A stretch of DNA of 32,860 nucleotides from Acetobacteraceae bacterium (lineage in GTDB: Bacteria > Pseudomonadota > Alphaproteobacteria > Acetobacterales > Acetobacteraceae), in NCBI GenBank assembly GCA_027487385.1, contig JAIYDS010000300.1, forward strand, positions 1 to 32,860, in the 5' to 3' direction. The position numbers and the translations under genes are program-made. Of the stretch, positions 15,477 through 25,307 are shown one piece after another. The number at the start of each line of letters is the position of its first letter. Position 1 is the first letter of the stretch. Below the pieces are notes generated by a model. It saw only the letters and a program-made list of their open reading frames with translations, was not told the DNA's origin and searched no databases.

Positions 15477-18400
15477 ATGGCCATCGCAACAATCAAGCAA
15501 CTCTGCACACCCAATGCAGTCGTCACCGGCGACAGCCTCGTAGAGCAAGTTGCGCAGATTGACGATCTTGCGAAAGGCAAAGTTGATGGCCGTGAATTCT
15601 TTCGCCGGAACCACTTTACCTCTGGTCTAGACTTGCTCGTAAAGCGCGGATTCGATCGGCTAGCCGGAAAATCAGAGGATGGCGCCTTCTACCTCACCCA
15701 AGCCATGGGTGGGGGTAAGACGCACAGCCTCATCGCCTTCGGGCTTTTAGCCTCCGACCCCGCCCTTAGGCGGGAGATTGTGCCGCGCATCGCCACGGGC
15801 TCGGAATTCGGCGCGGCCAAGGTGGTCATCTTCAACGGCCACCAGAACCCGGAGACTCTCCTTTGGGGCTACATCGCCGAGCAGCTGGGCCGGCCTGATG
15901 TGATGGCGCCGTTCTGGCGTAGCGGTGCGAAGACACCCGGCGTTGATGAGTGGGTGCAGGCACTCGGCACCGAACCCGTTCTCATCCTCCTGGACGAGCT
16001 CCCCAGTTACCTCCAGATGGCCCAGGGCGAGCCGGTGGGCGCCACAACCCTCGGCGACCTGACGATCGGCGCCTTGGAGCGGCTGTTCAACGCGCTGCCG
16101 CGATGCCCGCGTGCCTGCGTCGTCGTCACCAATCTGAAGGACGACGTTTACCTGGAGGGCTCAGGCCAGCTCCGCACGCTGATTGAGAGCCTGACCAAGC
16201 ACTACGACCGCAACGCCCAGGCCATCACGCCCGTCCAGCAAAACTCCGGCGAGGTCTTCGCCATTGTCCGCAAGCGCCTCTTCGACGGCTTGCCCAGCGC
16301 GGACCGGATCGACGAGATCGCGCAGGCCTACGTCGCCGCTCTCCAGAAGGCCAAGCGGGTCGACACGATCCCCACCACGCCGGAGACCTTTGTCGAGCGC
16401 ATCCGGGAAACCTACCCGTTCCATCCGTCGATCCGCGACATCGTCGCCCGTTTCGCCGAGAATCGCGGCTACCAGAAGACGCGCGCCCTGATCCGTCTGC
16501 TTCGCCTCGCCGTCCGGGGCGCGATGGCGAGCAATGGCAACGCATTCCTGGTCGGCCTCCAGCACCTCGATTTCAACGATCAGGCCACGATCGAGGAAAT
16601 CCGGAAGATCAACCCGGCCTACAGCAACGCAATCTCGCGCGACGTCTCCGACCGCGGCAACGCCCTCGCCGAGAAGATCGACGCGATCGACGGCAACACG
16701 ACCGCATCTGGTGTCGCGAAGCAGCTGCTGATGTCCTCGCTCTCCAACGCTGAGTCGCCCCTGCGCGGCCTCACAGACGGCGAGCTGATCGAGACCCTGG
16801 TTGATCCCCTGCTCGAAGTGTCCGAGATCAAGACCGCGCTCAGCCGCATTCAGGGCCAGGCCTGGTACCTCTTCCAGGGCATCGACCAGCGCGTGTTCTT
16901 CGGACAGACGGCCAACGTCACGGCGGAGATCACCGAGATCGCGGCCAACATCGCCGAGGAACAGGTCGACCAGACCCTGCGCGAGAAGCTGCGCGAGGTC
17001 TTCAAGCCGCGGGCCGGTGCGCTGTACTCGGACAAGATGGCAATCCTGCCGGCGCTGGATGAAATCCAGCTCGACGACGAACGCCCCACGCTGGTGATCC
17101 TGGAACGCCCCGCCGACAAGCTGCCGCAGGACTTCGTCGACTGGTGGAACAAGCAGGACCTGCAGAACCGCGTTCTCGTCCTCACCGCCGATCCTAACGC
17201 CGTCACCACGCTTCGGCTCAGTGCGCGGCGCATAAGGGCGATTGGTAAGGTGGAGGAGCGTATCAAGGCACAGCACGGCCAGGGCTCACCGCAGATGGCC
17301 GAGCTCGATGGCGTGCGCGACCGTGAAGCGGCCAACTTCACCAGCGCCCTGCGCGAGACCTTCAAGACCATCGTGTTCCCGATGACGAAGGCGCTCCGCC
17401 GCGTGGACGACTTCCGCATGGAGTTCGACCGCAACGACTACTCCGGCGAGCAGCAGATCATCGACACGCTGACGAAGCGCGGCAAGTTCATCCCGAGCGA
17501 TCAGTTCGACGGCAAGTTCGAGAACATCCGCCTCGATGCCGAGGACATGCTGTTCGACGCCGACGCAGTGCAGGCATCCTCACTGCGCCGCAATGCTGCC
17601 GTGCGGTCCGGTTGGTTCTGGCTGCCGAAGGGCGGGCTGGAGCAGTTGGTCCGCACCGCCGTGCAGCGAGGCTTCTGGCGCGAGAAGGAAGGCTTGGTCG
17701 CCAGGAAGTGGGAGCGCCTGACCAAGGTCACCGCCCGTCAAGATGACTTTGCCCAGGATCCGATGGTCACTGGCCGCTTTCAGATCAACGTGACGCCCGA
17801 GGATGCCGACATCGTCTATGTGTCGGAGAGCGGCCCTCCTGACCCGACGAAGGCCACCAGGCTCGATGGCCGCGTCTATGAGACAGCGGCGCCGGCGGTC
17901 TGGTTCCTCGGCGTCGATTCCAAGGGCGCGGCGAAGACCGGCGCTGCCTGCGAGTGGCGCGCGACCCTGCGCGTGAAGCCCGACGTGCGGCGCCTGGCCA
18001 CCGGCTATCGCGTGGCCCTCCTGGCGATCCCGCGCGCCGCCACGATTCGCGCGACCTTTGACGACACCGACCCCCGGACCGGGCCGGAGGTGCCGCACGC
18101 CGAGATCGATGCGCCGCCCAACGCCCGCAAGCTGCGCGTGGTCGCGGAGCTGCATGGACAGTTCAGCCAGGAGGAAACGGCTCCGCTGGCGACCGGCATG
18201 GATGAAGGCCCCTTCAACCCAAGCAAGCCGAAGCTGAAGCCCGACGCCCCTGTCACCATGATCTCCAAGTTCGAGCCGAAGGACACCGCGGCGGCTTTCT
18301 CCGCGCTCGACCGCTTGGCGAAGCTGCCGGAAGCAAAGGTGCTTGGCGGCACGATCGATCTGAACGGCATGCGGTCGGAGGCAGATTTCCTCACGCTCCG

Positions 18401-18596
18401 TCTGGGGCGTGACGTGCCTGTTTCCGCTTCTGCCCTTGATCAGAAAGTGAAGGAGTTGCTGGCCTTGCTCTCTGCCGAGGCGCCCACGGTCAAGCTTCGG
18501 CTGGACGGTATTGCCTTTCCGTCCGGACGGGACCTCATGGCCTTCTGCGACGCGGCAGGCGAGGATTTCGACCGCGTCGCCTGGAAGCAGGACTGA
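15477..18596 (+). CDS. DUF499 family ATPase, anti-phage system component
   Basis: This 1039-aa protein is a large P-loop ATPase of the DUF499 (COG1483-like) family. Walker A is AMGGGKTHS (76-84) and Walker B is LILLDELPSY (169-178). The N-terminal HFTSGLDLLVKRGFDRL and the NGHQNPETLLWGYIAEQLGR segment (120-139) are typical of the family. The long C-terminal half contains charged helical and beta regions and probably contacts partners. In known genomes DUF499 genes cluster with DUF1156 methylases and SNF2 helicases in defence islands. It may work like BrxC in BREX, as the ATP-driven regulator of DNA recognition; this comparison is an inference. It lies 5 bp before the DUF3780 gene. Confidence 0.9.
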   Translation: MAIATIKQLCTPNAVVTGDSLVEQVAQIDDLAKGKVDGREFFRRNHFTSGLDLLVKRGFDRLAGKSEDGAFYLTQAMGGGKTHSLIAFGLLASDPALRREIVPRIATGSEFGAAKVVIFNGHQNPETLLWGYIAEQLGRPDVMAPFWRSGAKTPGVDEWVQALGTEPVLILLDELPSYLQMAQGEPVGATTLGDLTIGALERLFNALPRCPRACVVVTNLKDDVYLEGSGQLRTLIESLTKHYDRNAQAITPVQQNSGEVFAIVRKRLFDGLPSADRIDEIAQAYVAALQKAKRVDTIPTTPETFVERIRETYPFHPSIRDIVARFAENRGYQKTRALIRLLRLAVRGAMASNGNAFLVGLQHLDFNDQATIEEIRKINPAYSNAISRDVSDRGNALAEKIDAIDGNTTASGVAKQLLMSSLSNAESPLRGLTDGELIETLVDPLLEVSEIKTALSRIQGQAWYLFQGIDQRVFFGQTANVTAEITEIAANIAEEQVDQTLREKLREVFKPRAGALYSDKMAILPALDEIQLDDERPTLVILERPADKLPQDFVDWWNKQDLQNRVLVLTADPNAVTTLRLSARRIRAIGKVEERIKAQHGQGSPQMAELDGVRDREAANFTSALRETFKTIVFPMTKALRRVDDFRMEFDRNDYSGEQQIIDTLTKRGKFIPSDQFDGKFENIRLDAEDMLFDADAVQASSLRRNAAVRSGWFWLPKGGLEQLVRTAVQRGFWREKEGLVARKWERLTKVTARQDDFAQDPMVTGRFQINVTPEDADIVYVSESGPPDPTKATRLDGRVYETAAPAVWFLGVDSKGAAKTGAACEWRATLRVKPDVRRLATGYRVALLAIPRAATIRATFDDTDPRTGPEVPHAEIDAPPNARKLRVVAELHGQFSQEETAPLATGMDEGPFNPSKPKLKPDAPVTMISKFEPKDTAAAFSALDRLAKLPEAKVLGGTIDLNGMRSEADFLTLRLGRDVPVSASALDQKVKELLALLSAEAPTVKLRLDGIAFPSGRDLMAFCDAAGEDFDRVAWKQD

Positions 18597-18601
18597 CGAC
18601 C

Positions 18602-19273
18602 ATGGCCCACGCACCCGCGACACCCGCACCCGCCAGCTTCGACTGCGCCGACATCTATCAGGAGCACGGCTTTCTCGTGCGACTGACCAAAGGCCGCGAC
18701 GCGAAGGTGCAGGTGTTCGAGGTTTTCGGCCGCCCGCCGACGGAACGCGAACCGCAATGGGCGCCCGAGACCATTCTGCGCTGCGAGGCCGCGCGCGAGG
18801 TGTGGGACGTCGTCTCGCCCGAAGCGCGCGCCGAGTTCAACCGGCGCCTCAAGGCAGAGAACCGTCCGGCGGGGCGCTGGGGTGCGGATGAGACGGCTGT
18901 GCAGCGCCTGTTCGGCAAGGAATTGCTGGTGCTGCTCTGGGCCATCGAGCTGCCTGACGTGAAGCCGGAGGAGGTCGGCGTTGCGATCCGCAACTGGCTG
19001 GGGCTGAAGCCGGAGGAGCGCTGGTGGCTCTTTACCATGACCGCGGCCGGCACCGGGCTGGCGCACCAGGCGGGCATGGGGTGGCGCGGCGCCCTGCGGC
19101 AGGCGCTGTGCTTCGGCACCCGCCACGACGCTTTCCACCTGGGGGCGGTGACCGGCCGCGGCACCTTGGAGCCGCGGGTGAATGCCCAATACGTGCAGCC
19201 GAAGCGCAAGCCGGGGCGCAAGAAGAAGGACGACCCCGGATTCTTCTTTGCCCCGGCGCTGCCAGCTGAATGA
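18602..19273 (+). CDS. DUF3780 family protein, anti-phage system component
   Basis: This 223-aa protein matches what I recall of DUF3780, found almost only beside DUF499 and DUF1156 genes. It has a strand-rich start (HGFLVRLTKGRDAKVQVFEV), then a helical middle (FGKELLVLLWAIEL). RNWLGLKPEERWWLFTMTAA is followed by GMGWRGALRQALCFGTRHD. The C-terminus is a basic, Lys/Arg-rich tail (PKRKPGRKKKDDPGFFF), suggesting nucleic-acid or partner binding. No catalytic motif is visible. Its stop overlaps the methyltransferase start (ATGA), so the two products are probably made in linked amounts and may form a complex. Confidence 0.87.
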   Translation: MAHAPATPAPASFDCADIYQEHGFLVRLTKGRDAKVQVFEVFGRPPTEREPQWAPETILRCEAAREVWDVVSPEARAEFNRRLKAENRPAGRWGADETAVQRLFGKELLVLLWAIELPDVKPEEVGVAIRNWLGLKPEERWWLFTMTAAGTGLAHQAGMGWRGALRQALCFGTRHDAFHLGAVTGRGTLEPRVNAQYVQPKRKPGRKKKDDPGFFFAPALPAE

Positions 19274-22200
19274 CGGAGAGTTCTGTGAGTGCTGCTGCGC
19301 GTGCTGAGACGGTCCCAGGCCTTGCCCCGCTCTCCCTGAAGGATGCACCGGCGTTCATCGAGAGGCAGTTTCCGGTCGGACGGCTTTCGGCCGAGGCCTA
19401 CAAGGAACGCAAGGCTGGCGCCGGCCAAACCCTGACCGCGCTGGGCTCCTATTGGAAGGGCCGGAAGCCGCTGATCCTGGTGCGGGCGGTCGTACTTGGG
19501 TGCCTGCTGCCGGCCACCGATGATCCGGCGGCGGACCTCGACATCTTCCTGAAGTTGATGGCGATGGATGATGGGGCCTTCGGACGGCGTTTCGACGGTA
19601 GTGCGGCAGACTTCGCGCGCTTGTTTCCGGATGATGCTGAGACCGCCGCCAGCAACCTTCATCGCATCTGGCGGCAGGATGTTACGCCCGACGAGCTGCG
19701 CAGTCTCGCAGATCAGTTCCGACCGGCACTTGTCGTGGGTCTGTCTGACAGTGACGCGTCGGCGCGACTGGCAATGGCAGAGGCTATAGCGACTTTCGCC
19801 ACAGCCAAGCGCGGCAAGGAACCGGATGCTGATCCGGATGAGTTCGCGGCGATCTTCCCAAGTGCCGCTGATGACCTGACTGAGCTAGTCAATGGACGCT
19901 GGTATTGGCGACGCGATCTGTCTCGACTGGAACGCGAGGCGGCCGTCAGCGCGGCCTTCGCAACGCTACCCTACGCCGCGAGGCTTAAGCACGTGCTTCG
20001 GCCCGAGGAGTGCGATGAGGCACACCTGCTGGACTCAGTTTGGGAAGACGTGAACCAACAGTTGGGCACCCAGGCGCGCAGTCTGGCAGCGCTGGTCGAA
20101 CAGTTAGGCATGGCGCGCTTCGGAGGGCGCCCGAAGCTGGCGGATACCTTCTGCGGCGGCGGCTCCATTCCCTTCGAAGCTGCGCGAATGGGCTGTGATG
20201 TCTACGCATCGGATCTGAATCCGATTGCCTGCATGCTGACCTGGGGCGCCTTCAACATCTTGGGTGCGAGCAAGAATCGGCGGGCCGAAATCGATGCCGC
20301 GCAAAAGCGCGTCGCTGTGGCTGTTGATGAAGAGATTACGCGGCTTGGCATCGAGCATGATGCCGACGGAAACAGAGCCAAGGTCCATCTCTACTGTCTA
20401 GAGACGCGTTGCCCGCGAACAGGCTGGATGGTGCCGATGGCTCCGTCCTGGGTGATCTCGAAGACGCGCAACGTCGTGGCGAAGCTGATTCCAGATCACG
20501 CTAAACAGCGATACGAAATCGAGGTTCACAGCGGGGTCTCGAAGGAGGAGATGGAGGAGGCGGAGCAGGGCACTGTGCAAGGTGGCCGTTTGGTGCATCC
20601 GATGAATCCTGAACGCTCCGGCGTCGAGGTCAGGACAATTCGCGGAGACTATCGAGACGCAGAGGGGATCAACCGTAACCGGTTACGTCTCTGGGAGAAA
20701 TCCGACTTCGCTCCGCGCCCGGACGACCTCTTCCAAGAGCGTCTGTACTGCATTCAATGGATTACGCGCGGAAGCATTCACAAGGGCCGTCAGGTAATCT
20801 TCTTCCGGTCGATCGGCCAAGACGATCTTGCTCGCGAACGGCAGGTCGAGATCATCGTGCAGAAAAATATTATAAGATGGCAGGAGGCTGGATTGGTCCC
20901 TGACATGTCGATATTGCCAGGCGAAAACACTACGCAGCCAATCCGTGAGCGTGGTTGGACTCATTGGCACCACCTGTTCAACGCCCGTAACCTCCTCGGG
21001 CATGTCACGCTGCGCGAGGCCATCGAGCGGCAATGCCCGGAGCTTCTGGCTTCGATGCTGCCCATCAGCCTAGATAACGCCTCTCGGCTTTGCGGATGGA
21101 ACAAGGGGCATCCCGGCTCCGGCGAATTCGCCACGAATGTCTTCAACAACCAAGCATTCAACACCCATTTGAACTATGCTTGCCGATCGGTTTCTCATAT
21201 TGCCGCCACCGTCGGGCAGATTGAGCGCGCGTGGCCTCTATCGGTCGCCACAAGTGTCGCAGCCGTGCCTGCGACGTCAGCCGATTGGTCGGCTGGCCTT
21301 GTGGTCACAGACCCCCCTTACGCTGACGCTGTGAACTACCACGAGATCACCGAGTTCTTCATCGCTTGGCTCCAGAAAAACCCTCATCCACCGTTCAACA
21401 AGTGGACATGGGATTCGCAGCGTGACCTAGCCATCAAAGGCAAGGACGAGCAATTCCGCCGCGATATGGTCGCGGCCTACGGCAACATGGCCCGTCACAT
21501 GCCCGACAATGGCCAGCAGGTGGTGATGTTTACTCACCAAAATGCTGGCGTCTGGGCTGATCTCGGCAGCATTCTTTGGGCTGCCGGGCTGCGCGTCACG
21601 GCCGCTTGGAACATCGTCACCGAGACCGAGAGCGCACTGAAAGAAGGCAACTACGTCCAGGGCACCGTTTGCCTCGTACTGCGCAAACGCCTCGGCGCTG
21701 CGAACGCGCGGCGCATGGAGATCGAGGCGGAGATCGAGGAGGCCGTGGCGGCGCAACTCGCCCGCCTCAACGCCCTGGATGACGCTTGGCATGAGCGCAC
21801 CAATGCCGAAACACTCTACACCGATGGCGACCTGACCCTCGCCGCCTATGCCGCCGCGCTGCAGGTCGTCACTGCGTATTCCAGCATCGACCGACAGCCG
21901 CTCGACCGCGACCTCTATCGCAAGCTCGCCAAGGGCGAGACGACCATGCTGCGTGATCTGGTGGACTACGCGGCGCAGGTGGCGAACAGCCTGCTGGTGC
22001 CGGAAGGCTTTCCCCGCGACATGTGGCGGGACCTGCTGGCCGCCGAGCGCTTCTACGTCCGCATGCTCGACATGGAGGCGAAGGGCTCCGCGAAGGTCGC
22101 TGACTTCCAGAACTTCGCGAAGAGCTTCGCTTTCGGCGGCTACGCCGACCTGATGGCCTCCACCACCGCGAACGCCGCGTCGCTCTCTGGCGCCGCCGAT

Positions 22201-22473
22201 CTCAAGGGCCGCATGCTGGAAGGCGAAGGCTTCGGTGGCACCCAGCTCCGCCAGGTGCTCTTCGCCATCTGGAAGACGATGGAAGGGAAGGAGCTCGACC
22301 CCAAGCGCGGCGTCATTCTGCTGAAATCAGAATATAACACAGACTACTGGCAGCGCCGGCAGAAGCTGATCGCCCTGGCCCGCTATGTCGCCGGCAAGAC
22401 GGCGCGTACCCGCCCCGACGAAAGCGCGGCCGCGCATGAGCTGGCCGAGGCGCTGACGCTCGACAGGGTTTAG
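19270..22473 (+). CDS. DUF1156 adenine-specific DNA methyltransferase, anti-phage system component
   Basis: This 1067-aa protein belongs to the DUF1156/COG1743 DNA methylases. The N-terminal DUF1156 signature includes ERQFPVGRLSAEAYKERKAG (29-48). The SAM-binding motif I is DTFCGGGSIPFEAAR (292-306), with SDLNPIACML shortly after. Catalytic motif IV is DPPY (681-684) in VVTDPPYADAVNYHEITEFF. About 380 residues lie between the two motifs and probably include the target-recognition part and a degenerate Cys site (CLETRCPRTGW). It should methylate adenine N6 to mark self DNA. Base composition drops in the middle (for example 47% GC in 20821-20880 against 73% in 22381-22440, hand-counted), hinting at exchange of the specificity region. 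Confidence 0.92.
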   Translation: MTESSVSAAARAETVPGLAPLSLKDAPAFIERQFPVGRLSAEAYKERKAGAGQTLTALGSYWKGRKPLILVRAVVLGCLLPATDDPAADLDIFLKLMAMDDGAFGRRFDGSAADFARLFPDDAETAASNLHRIWRQDVTPDELRSLADQFRPALVVGLSDSDASARLAMAEAIATFATAKRGKEPDADPDEFAAIFPSAADDLTELVNGRWYWRRDLSRLEREAAVSAAFATLPYAARLKHVLRPEECDEAHLLDSVWEDVNQQLGTQARSLAALVEQLGMARFGGRPKLADTFCGGGSIPFEAARMGCDVYASDLNPIACMLTWGAFNILGASKNRRAEIDAAQKRVAVAVDEEITRLGIEHDADGNRAKVHLYCLETRCPRTGWMVPMAPSWVISKTRNVVAKLIPDHAKQRYEIEVHSGVSKEEMEEAEQGTVQGGRLVHPMNPERSGVEVRTIRGDYRDAEGINRNRLRLWEKSDFAPRPDDLFQERLYCIQWITRGSIHKGRQVIFFRSIGQDDLARERQVEIIVQKNIIRWQEAGLVPDMSILPGENTTQPIRERGWTHWHHLFNARNLLGHVTLREAIERQCPELLASMLPISLDNASRLCGWNKGHPGSGEFATNVFNNQAFNTHLNYACRSVSHIAATVGQIERAWPLSVATSVAAVPATSADWSAGLVVTDPPYADAVNYHEITEFFIAWLQKNPHPPFNKWTWDSQRDLAIKGKDEQFRRDMVAAYGNMARHMPDNGQQVVMFTHQNAGVWADLGSILWAAGLRVTAAWNIVTETESALKEGNYVQGTVCLVLRKRLGAANARRMEIEAEIEEAVAAQLARLNALDDAWHERTNAETLYTDGDLTLAAYAAALQVVTAYSSIDRQPLDRDLYRKLAKGETTMLRDLVDYAAQVANSLLVPEGFPRDMWRDLLAAERFYVRMLDMEAKGSAKVADFQNFAKSFAFGGYADLMASTTANAASLSGAADLKGRMLEGEGFGGTQLRQVLFAIWKTMEGKELDPKRGVILLKSEYNTDYWQRRQKLIALARYVAGKTARTRPDESAAAHELAEALTLDRV

Positions 22474-22476
22474 CGC

Positions 22477-25224
22477 ATGGCGATCGAGCGCTTCTCCTCC
22501 CGCCGCGAAGCGCTGGGCCCTGTCCTGACCGCACGGCTCGCGGGCGCCAAGCGGTACCTTCGCATCGCCGGCTATTTCCGCTCCTCCCTGCTCGAAGTGG
22601 TGGGCGAGGCGCTGGAGACGGTCGGTGAGATCAGGGTGATCTGCAACGGCGACCTCGACCCGCATGATGTGAAGGTGGCGAAGGCCGCCCGCGACGGCCA
22701 GGCTGCGCTGGCGCGCACGCTGGTCTCGTCCTGGCAGGCGACGGAGGACGGGCTGGACGTGTTGCTGGCCCGCGAACGTTACCGGCGGCTGCACGACCTG
22801 CTGGCCTCGGGCCGCATGAAGGTGCGCGTGGTGCCGCGGGACGCCGACAATGTCTTCGTGCACGGCAAGGCCGGCGTGATCGAGCATGGCGACGGCCGGG
22901 TCTACTCCTTCGTCGGCAGCGTGAATGATTCCGCCTCCGGCTTCCGGCATGCCTACGAGATTCTTTGGGGCGACGAAGATCCGATTGCCGCAACCTGGGT
23001 GCGCGAGGAGTTCGAGCATTTCTGGCAGCAGGGCGTGGACCTGCCTGATGCGGTGGTGAAGCACGTCGCCGCCATGGCGGGCCGGATCGAATACCGCTCG
23101 ATCGAGGCGGCGCGGGACGCGGGAGGTGACGTCGCGACCGATGCCATCCTGGCCGAGCGCCCGATCTACAAGGGCGGGCAGATCCTGCGGTCCTGGCAGA
23201 AGCGCTTCGTGCAGAGCTGCGTCGAGGATCGCCGGCTACATGGCCGGGCGCGCTACCTGATCGCGGACGATGTCGGCCTCGGCAAGACGCTCTCCATGGC
23301 GGCCGCGGCCTTGGTGCTGTCGATGCTGGACGACAAGCCGGTGCTGATCCTGGCCCCCGCAACGCTGATCTGGCAGTGGCAGGAGGAGTTGGAAGACAAG
23401 CTCGGCGTACCGGCGGCGGTGTGGTCAACGCAGAAAAAGTGCTGGCTCGATGGCGAGCGGCGCCCGCTGACGCAAAAGGGTGATCCGACGCTGGTGGCAA
23501 AGTGCCCCTGGCGGATCGGGATCATGTCCACAGGGCTGATCGTGAACGGCGATGACGCCGGTGAGCGTGGGGCCCTGGCGAAAAAATCCTTCGGCGTGGT
23601 CATCCTGGATGAGGCGCACAAGGCGCGCGCCTCCCGCGGCCAGAACGGACGCGGTGCGGCGGAGCCCAACCAGTTGCTGCGATTCCTGCGTGGCGCCGCA
23701 GGCAAGGCGACCAACGTGATCATCGGCACAGCAACGCCGATCCAGCTCGACGCGGTAGAACTCTGGGATCTGCTGAATGCGCTTGGGCAGGGTGCGCCGC
23801 ACGTCCTTGGCACGCCCTTCGACGGCGGTGAGTGGGTGCGCGAGGAGTCGATCCGCTACCTGACCGGCGCCAAGGCCTGGCCGATGAACGACACGAACCG
23901 CTGGGGCCTGTTCCGCAACCCTCTGCCACCTGCCGCTGAACACTCGGTGTTCCGCGACATCCGCAATGATGCGGGCCTCCTCTCGCGCGACGTACTGGGG
24001 CCGCGGTTCGACGATCTTGGCTCAGATATCCGTACCGATTTCCTGAACGACTTCCAGGCGCTCGCCGAGCGGCACAACCCGATCGTGCGTCGGGTTGTTC
24101 GGCGCACCAGACCGATGCTCGAAGCGCGTGGGCTGTTGAAGCGCATTGGCGTGTTGACGCATCCGAAGCCTGAGGACGGCCTGCCAACCTCACTGTTCAG
24201 CGGTGAAGGCCTGGAGATGAGCATCGCCTTCAGGGCCGCCTATGAGGCCGCGGAGGCCTTCAGCCGCCTGTACGCGCAACGCTTTCCCGGCGCTGGCTTT
24301 CTAAAGACCATCCTTCTGCGCCGCATCGGTTCTTCGGCGCGCGCAGGGCTGGAGACAGCACGGCATCTGCTCGGTCGGCTGGACGGTCCGCTCGTGCCCG
24401 AAGACGAGACGAGCGATGAAGGCGTCCCCGACAATGCCCCGCCGCCCGATTCCCAGGAGATCCAATACCTACGCGATGTGGAGCGGAACCTGGCCGCCGT
24501 CGTGGCGGGCAGTGACACAGATCCGAAGGTTCAGGTGGTGCTGCACTATCTGCGGGAGCGGCGCTGGCTTGAGACGAACGGCGCCATCATCTTCAGCCAG
24601 TACCGGACGACGGCGGAGTGGGTCCTGGAGGCTCTATGTGCTGCGTTTCCGGACGAGCCGGTGGCCCTCTACGCCGGCGGCGCCGCGTCCTTCGTGCAAC
24701 GCGGCCAGGATCGCCGCACGGCTGCCCGCGAGCAGATCAAGCGACGGATCCAGGATGGGGAAATCAGGCTGGTCTGCGCCACGGACGCTGCTTGCGAGGG
24801 GCTGAACCTTCAGCGCCTCGGTGCCCAGGTGAACATCGACTTGCCGTGGAACCCCTCGCGGCTGGAGCAGCGGAAGGGGCGTGTGCAGCGCATTGGCCAG
24901 GCGCGAGACGACATTCACGTGCTGAGCCTGCGCTATGCCGGCACCGTGGAGGATCAGGTCTACGCGGCGTTGTCCCAGCGCTTCGGCGACATCTTCTCGG
25001 TCCTTGGCCAGCTTCCTGATGCCTTCGAGGACGACTGGATCTCGGCCGTGCTCAAGGATCGCACGGCACTGCAGAACTTCTCACAGCGCGTCGAGACGGC
25101 GAAGCCACCGATGGAGCTGCGCTACTCTCTGGACATCGCCGACGATCAGGGCCTCGACTGGGAGTACGCAGAAAAGGTCCTCTCCTCGCGCGATATCGAC
25201 GAGTGGATGCGGCAGGGGTGGTGA
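22477..25224 (+). CDS. PLD-SNF2 helicase fusion, anti-phage system component
   Basis: This 915-aa protein fuses two activities. Residues 1-190 form a phospholipase D-like nuclease domain with one HxK motif (VHGKAGVI, His129 and Lys131) and GSVN (147-150). Residues ~235-880 are an SNF2-type SF2 ATPase: Walker A DDVGLGKT (264-271), DEAH (378-381), GTATPIQ, FSQYRTT, CATDAACEGLNLQ, and the motif VI segment QRKGRVQRIGQ (798-808). It probably moves along invading DNA and cleaves it. A single HKD motif implies that it acts as a dimer. DISARM encodes comparable PLD (DrmC) and SNF2 (DrmD) activities on separate proteins. It starts 3 bp after the methyltransferase stop. Confidence 0.92.
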   Translation: MAIERFSSRREALGPVLTARLAGAKRYLRIAGYFRSSLLEVVGEALETVGEIRVICNGDLDPHDVKVAKAARDGQAALARTLVSSWQATEDGLDVLLARERYRRLHDLLASGRMKVRVVPRDADNVFVHGKAGVIEHGDGRVYSFVGSVNDSASGFRHAYEILWGDEDPIAATWVREEFEHFWQQGVDLPDAVVKHVAAMAGRIEYRSIEAARDAGGDVATDAILAERPIYKGGQILRSWQKRFVQSCVEDRRLHGRARYLIADDVGLGKTLSMAAAALVLSMLDDKPVLILAPATLIWQWQEELEDKLGVPAAVWSTQKKCWLDGERRPLTQKGDPTLVAKCPWRIGIMSTGLIVNGDDAGERGALAKKSFGVVILDEAHKARASRGQNGRGAAEPNQLLRFLRGAAGKATNVIIGTATPIQLDAVELWDLLNALGQGAPHVLGTPFDGGEWVREESIRYLTGAKAWPMNDTNRWGLFRNPLPPAAEHSVFRDIRNDAGLLSRDVLGPRFDDLGSDIRTDFLNDFQALAERHNPIVRRVVRRTRPMLEARGLLKRIGVLTHPKPEDGLPTSLFSGEGLEMSIAFRAAYEAAEAFSRLYAQRFPGAGFLKTILLRRIGSSARAGLETARHLLGRLDGPLVPEDETSDEGVPDNAPPPDSQEIQYLRDVERNLAAVVAGSDTDPKVQVVLHYLRERRWLETNGAIIFSQYRTTAEWVLEALCAAFPDEPVALYAGGAASFVQRGQDRRTAAREQIKRRIQDGEIRLVCATDAACEGLNLQRLGAQVNIDLPWNPSRLEQRKGRVQRIGQARDDIHVLSLRYAGTVEDQVYAALSQRFGDIFSVLGQLPDAFEDDWISAVLKDRTALQNFSQRVETAKPPMELRYSLDIADDQGLDWEYAEKVLSSRDIDEWMRQGW

Positions 25225-25307
25225 TGACCGTCAAAGGTAGTCCCGTCGCGCCCGCTTTCGGAGCGCATTACCAATGATGCCGCATGTACCCGTGGGCGGG
25301 AGGTAGC

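Noticed and set aside
16161..17276. Long minus-strand reading frame inside the DUF499 gene
   Set aside because: Antisense shadow of a well-supported ATPase gene; composition is only the mirror of that gene.
15477..25224. Calling the operon BREX or DISARM
   Set aside because: PglZ/BrxZ, Lon-like BrxL, DrmA and DrmB (DUF1998) are absent. Only the methylase, PLD and SNF2 functions are analogous.
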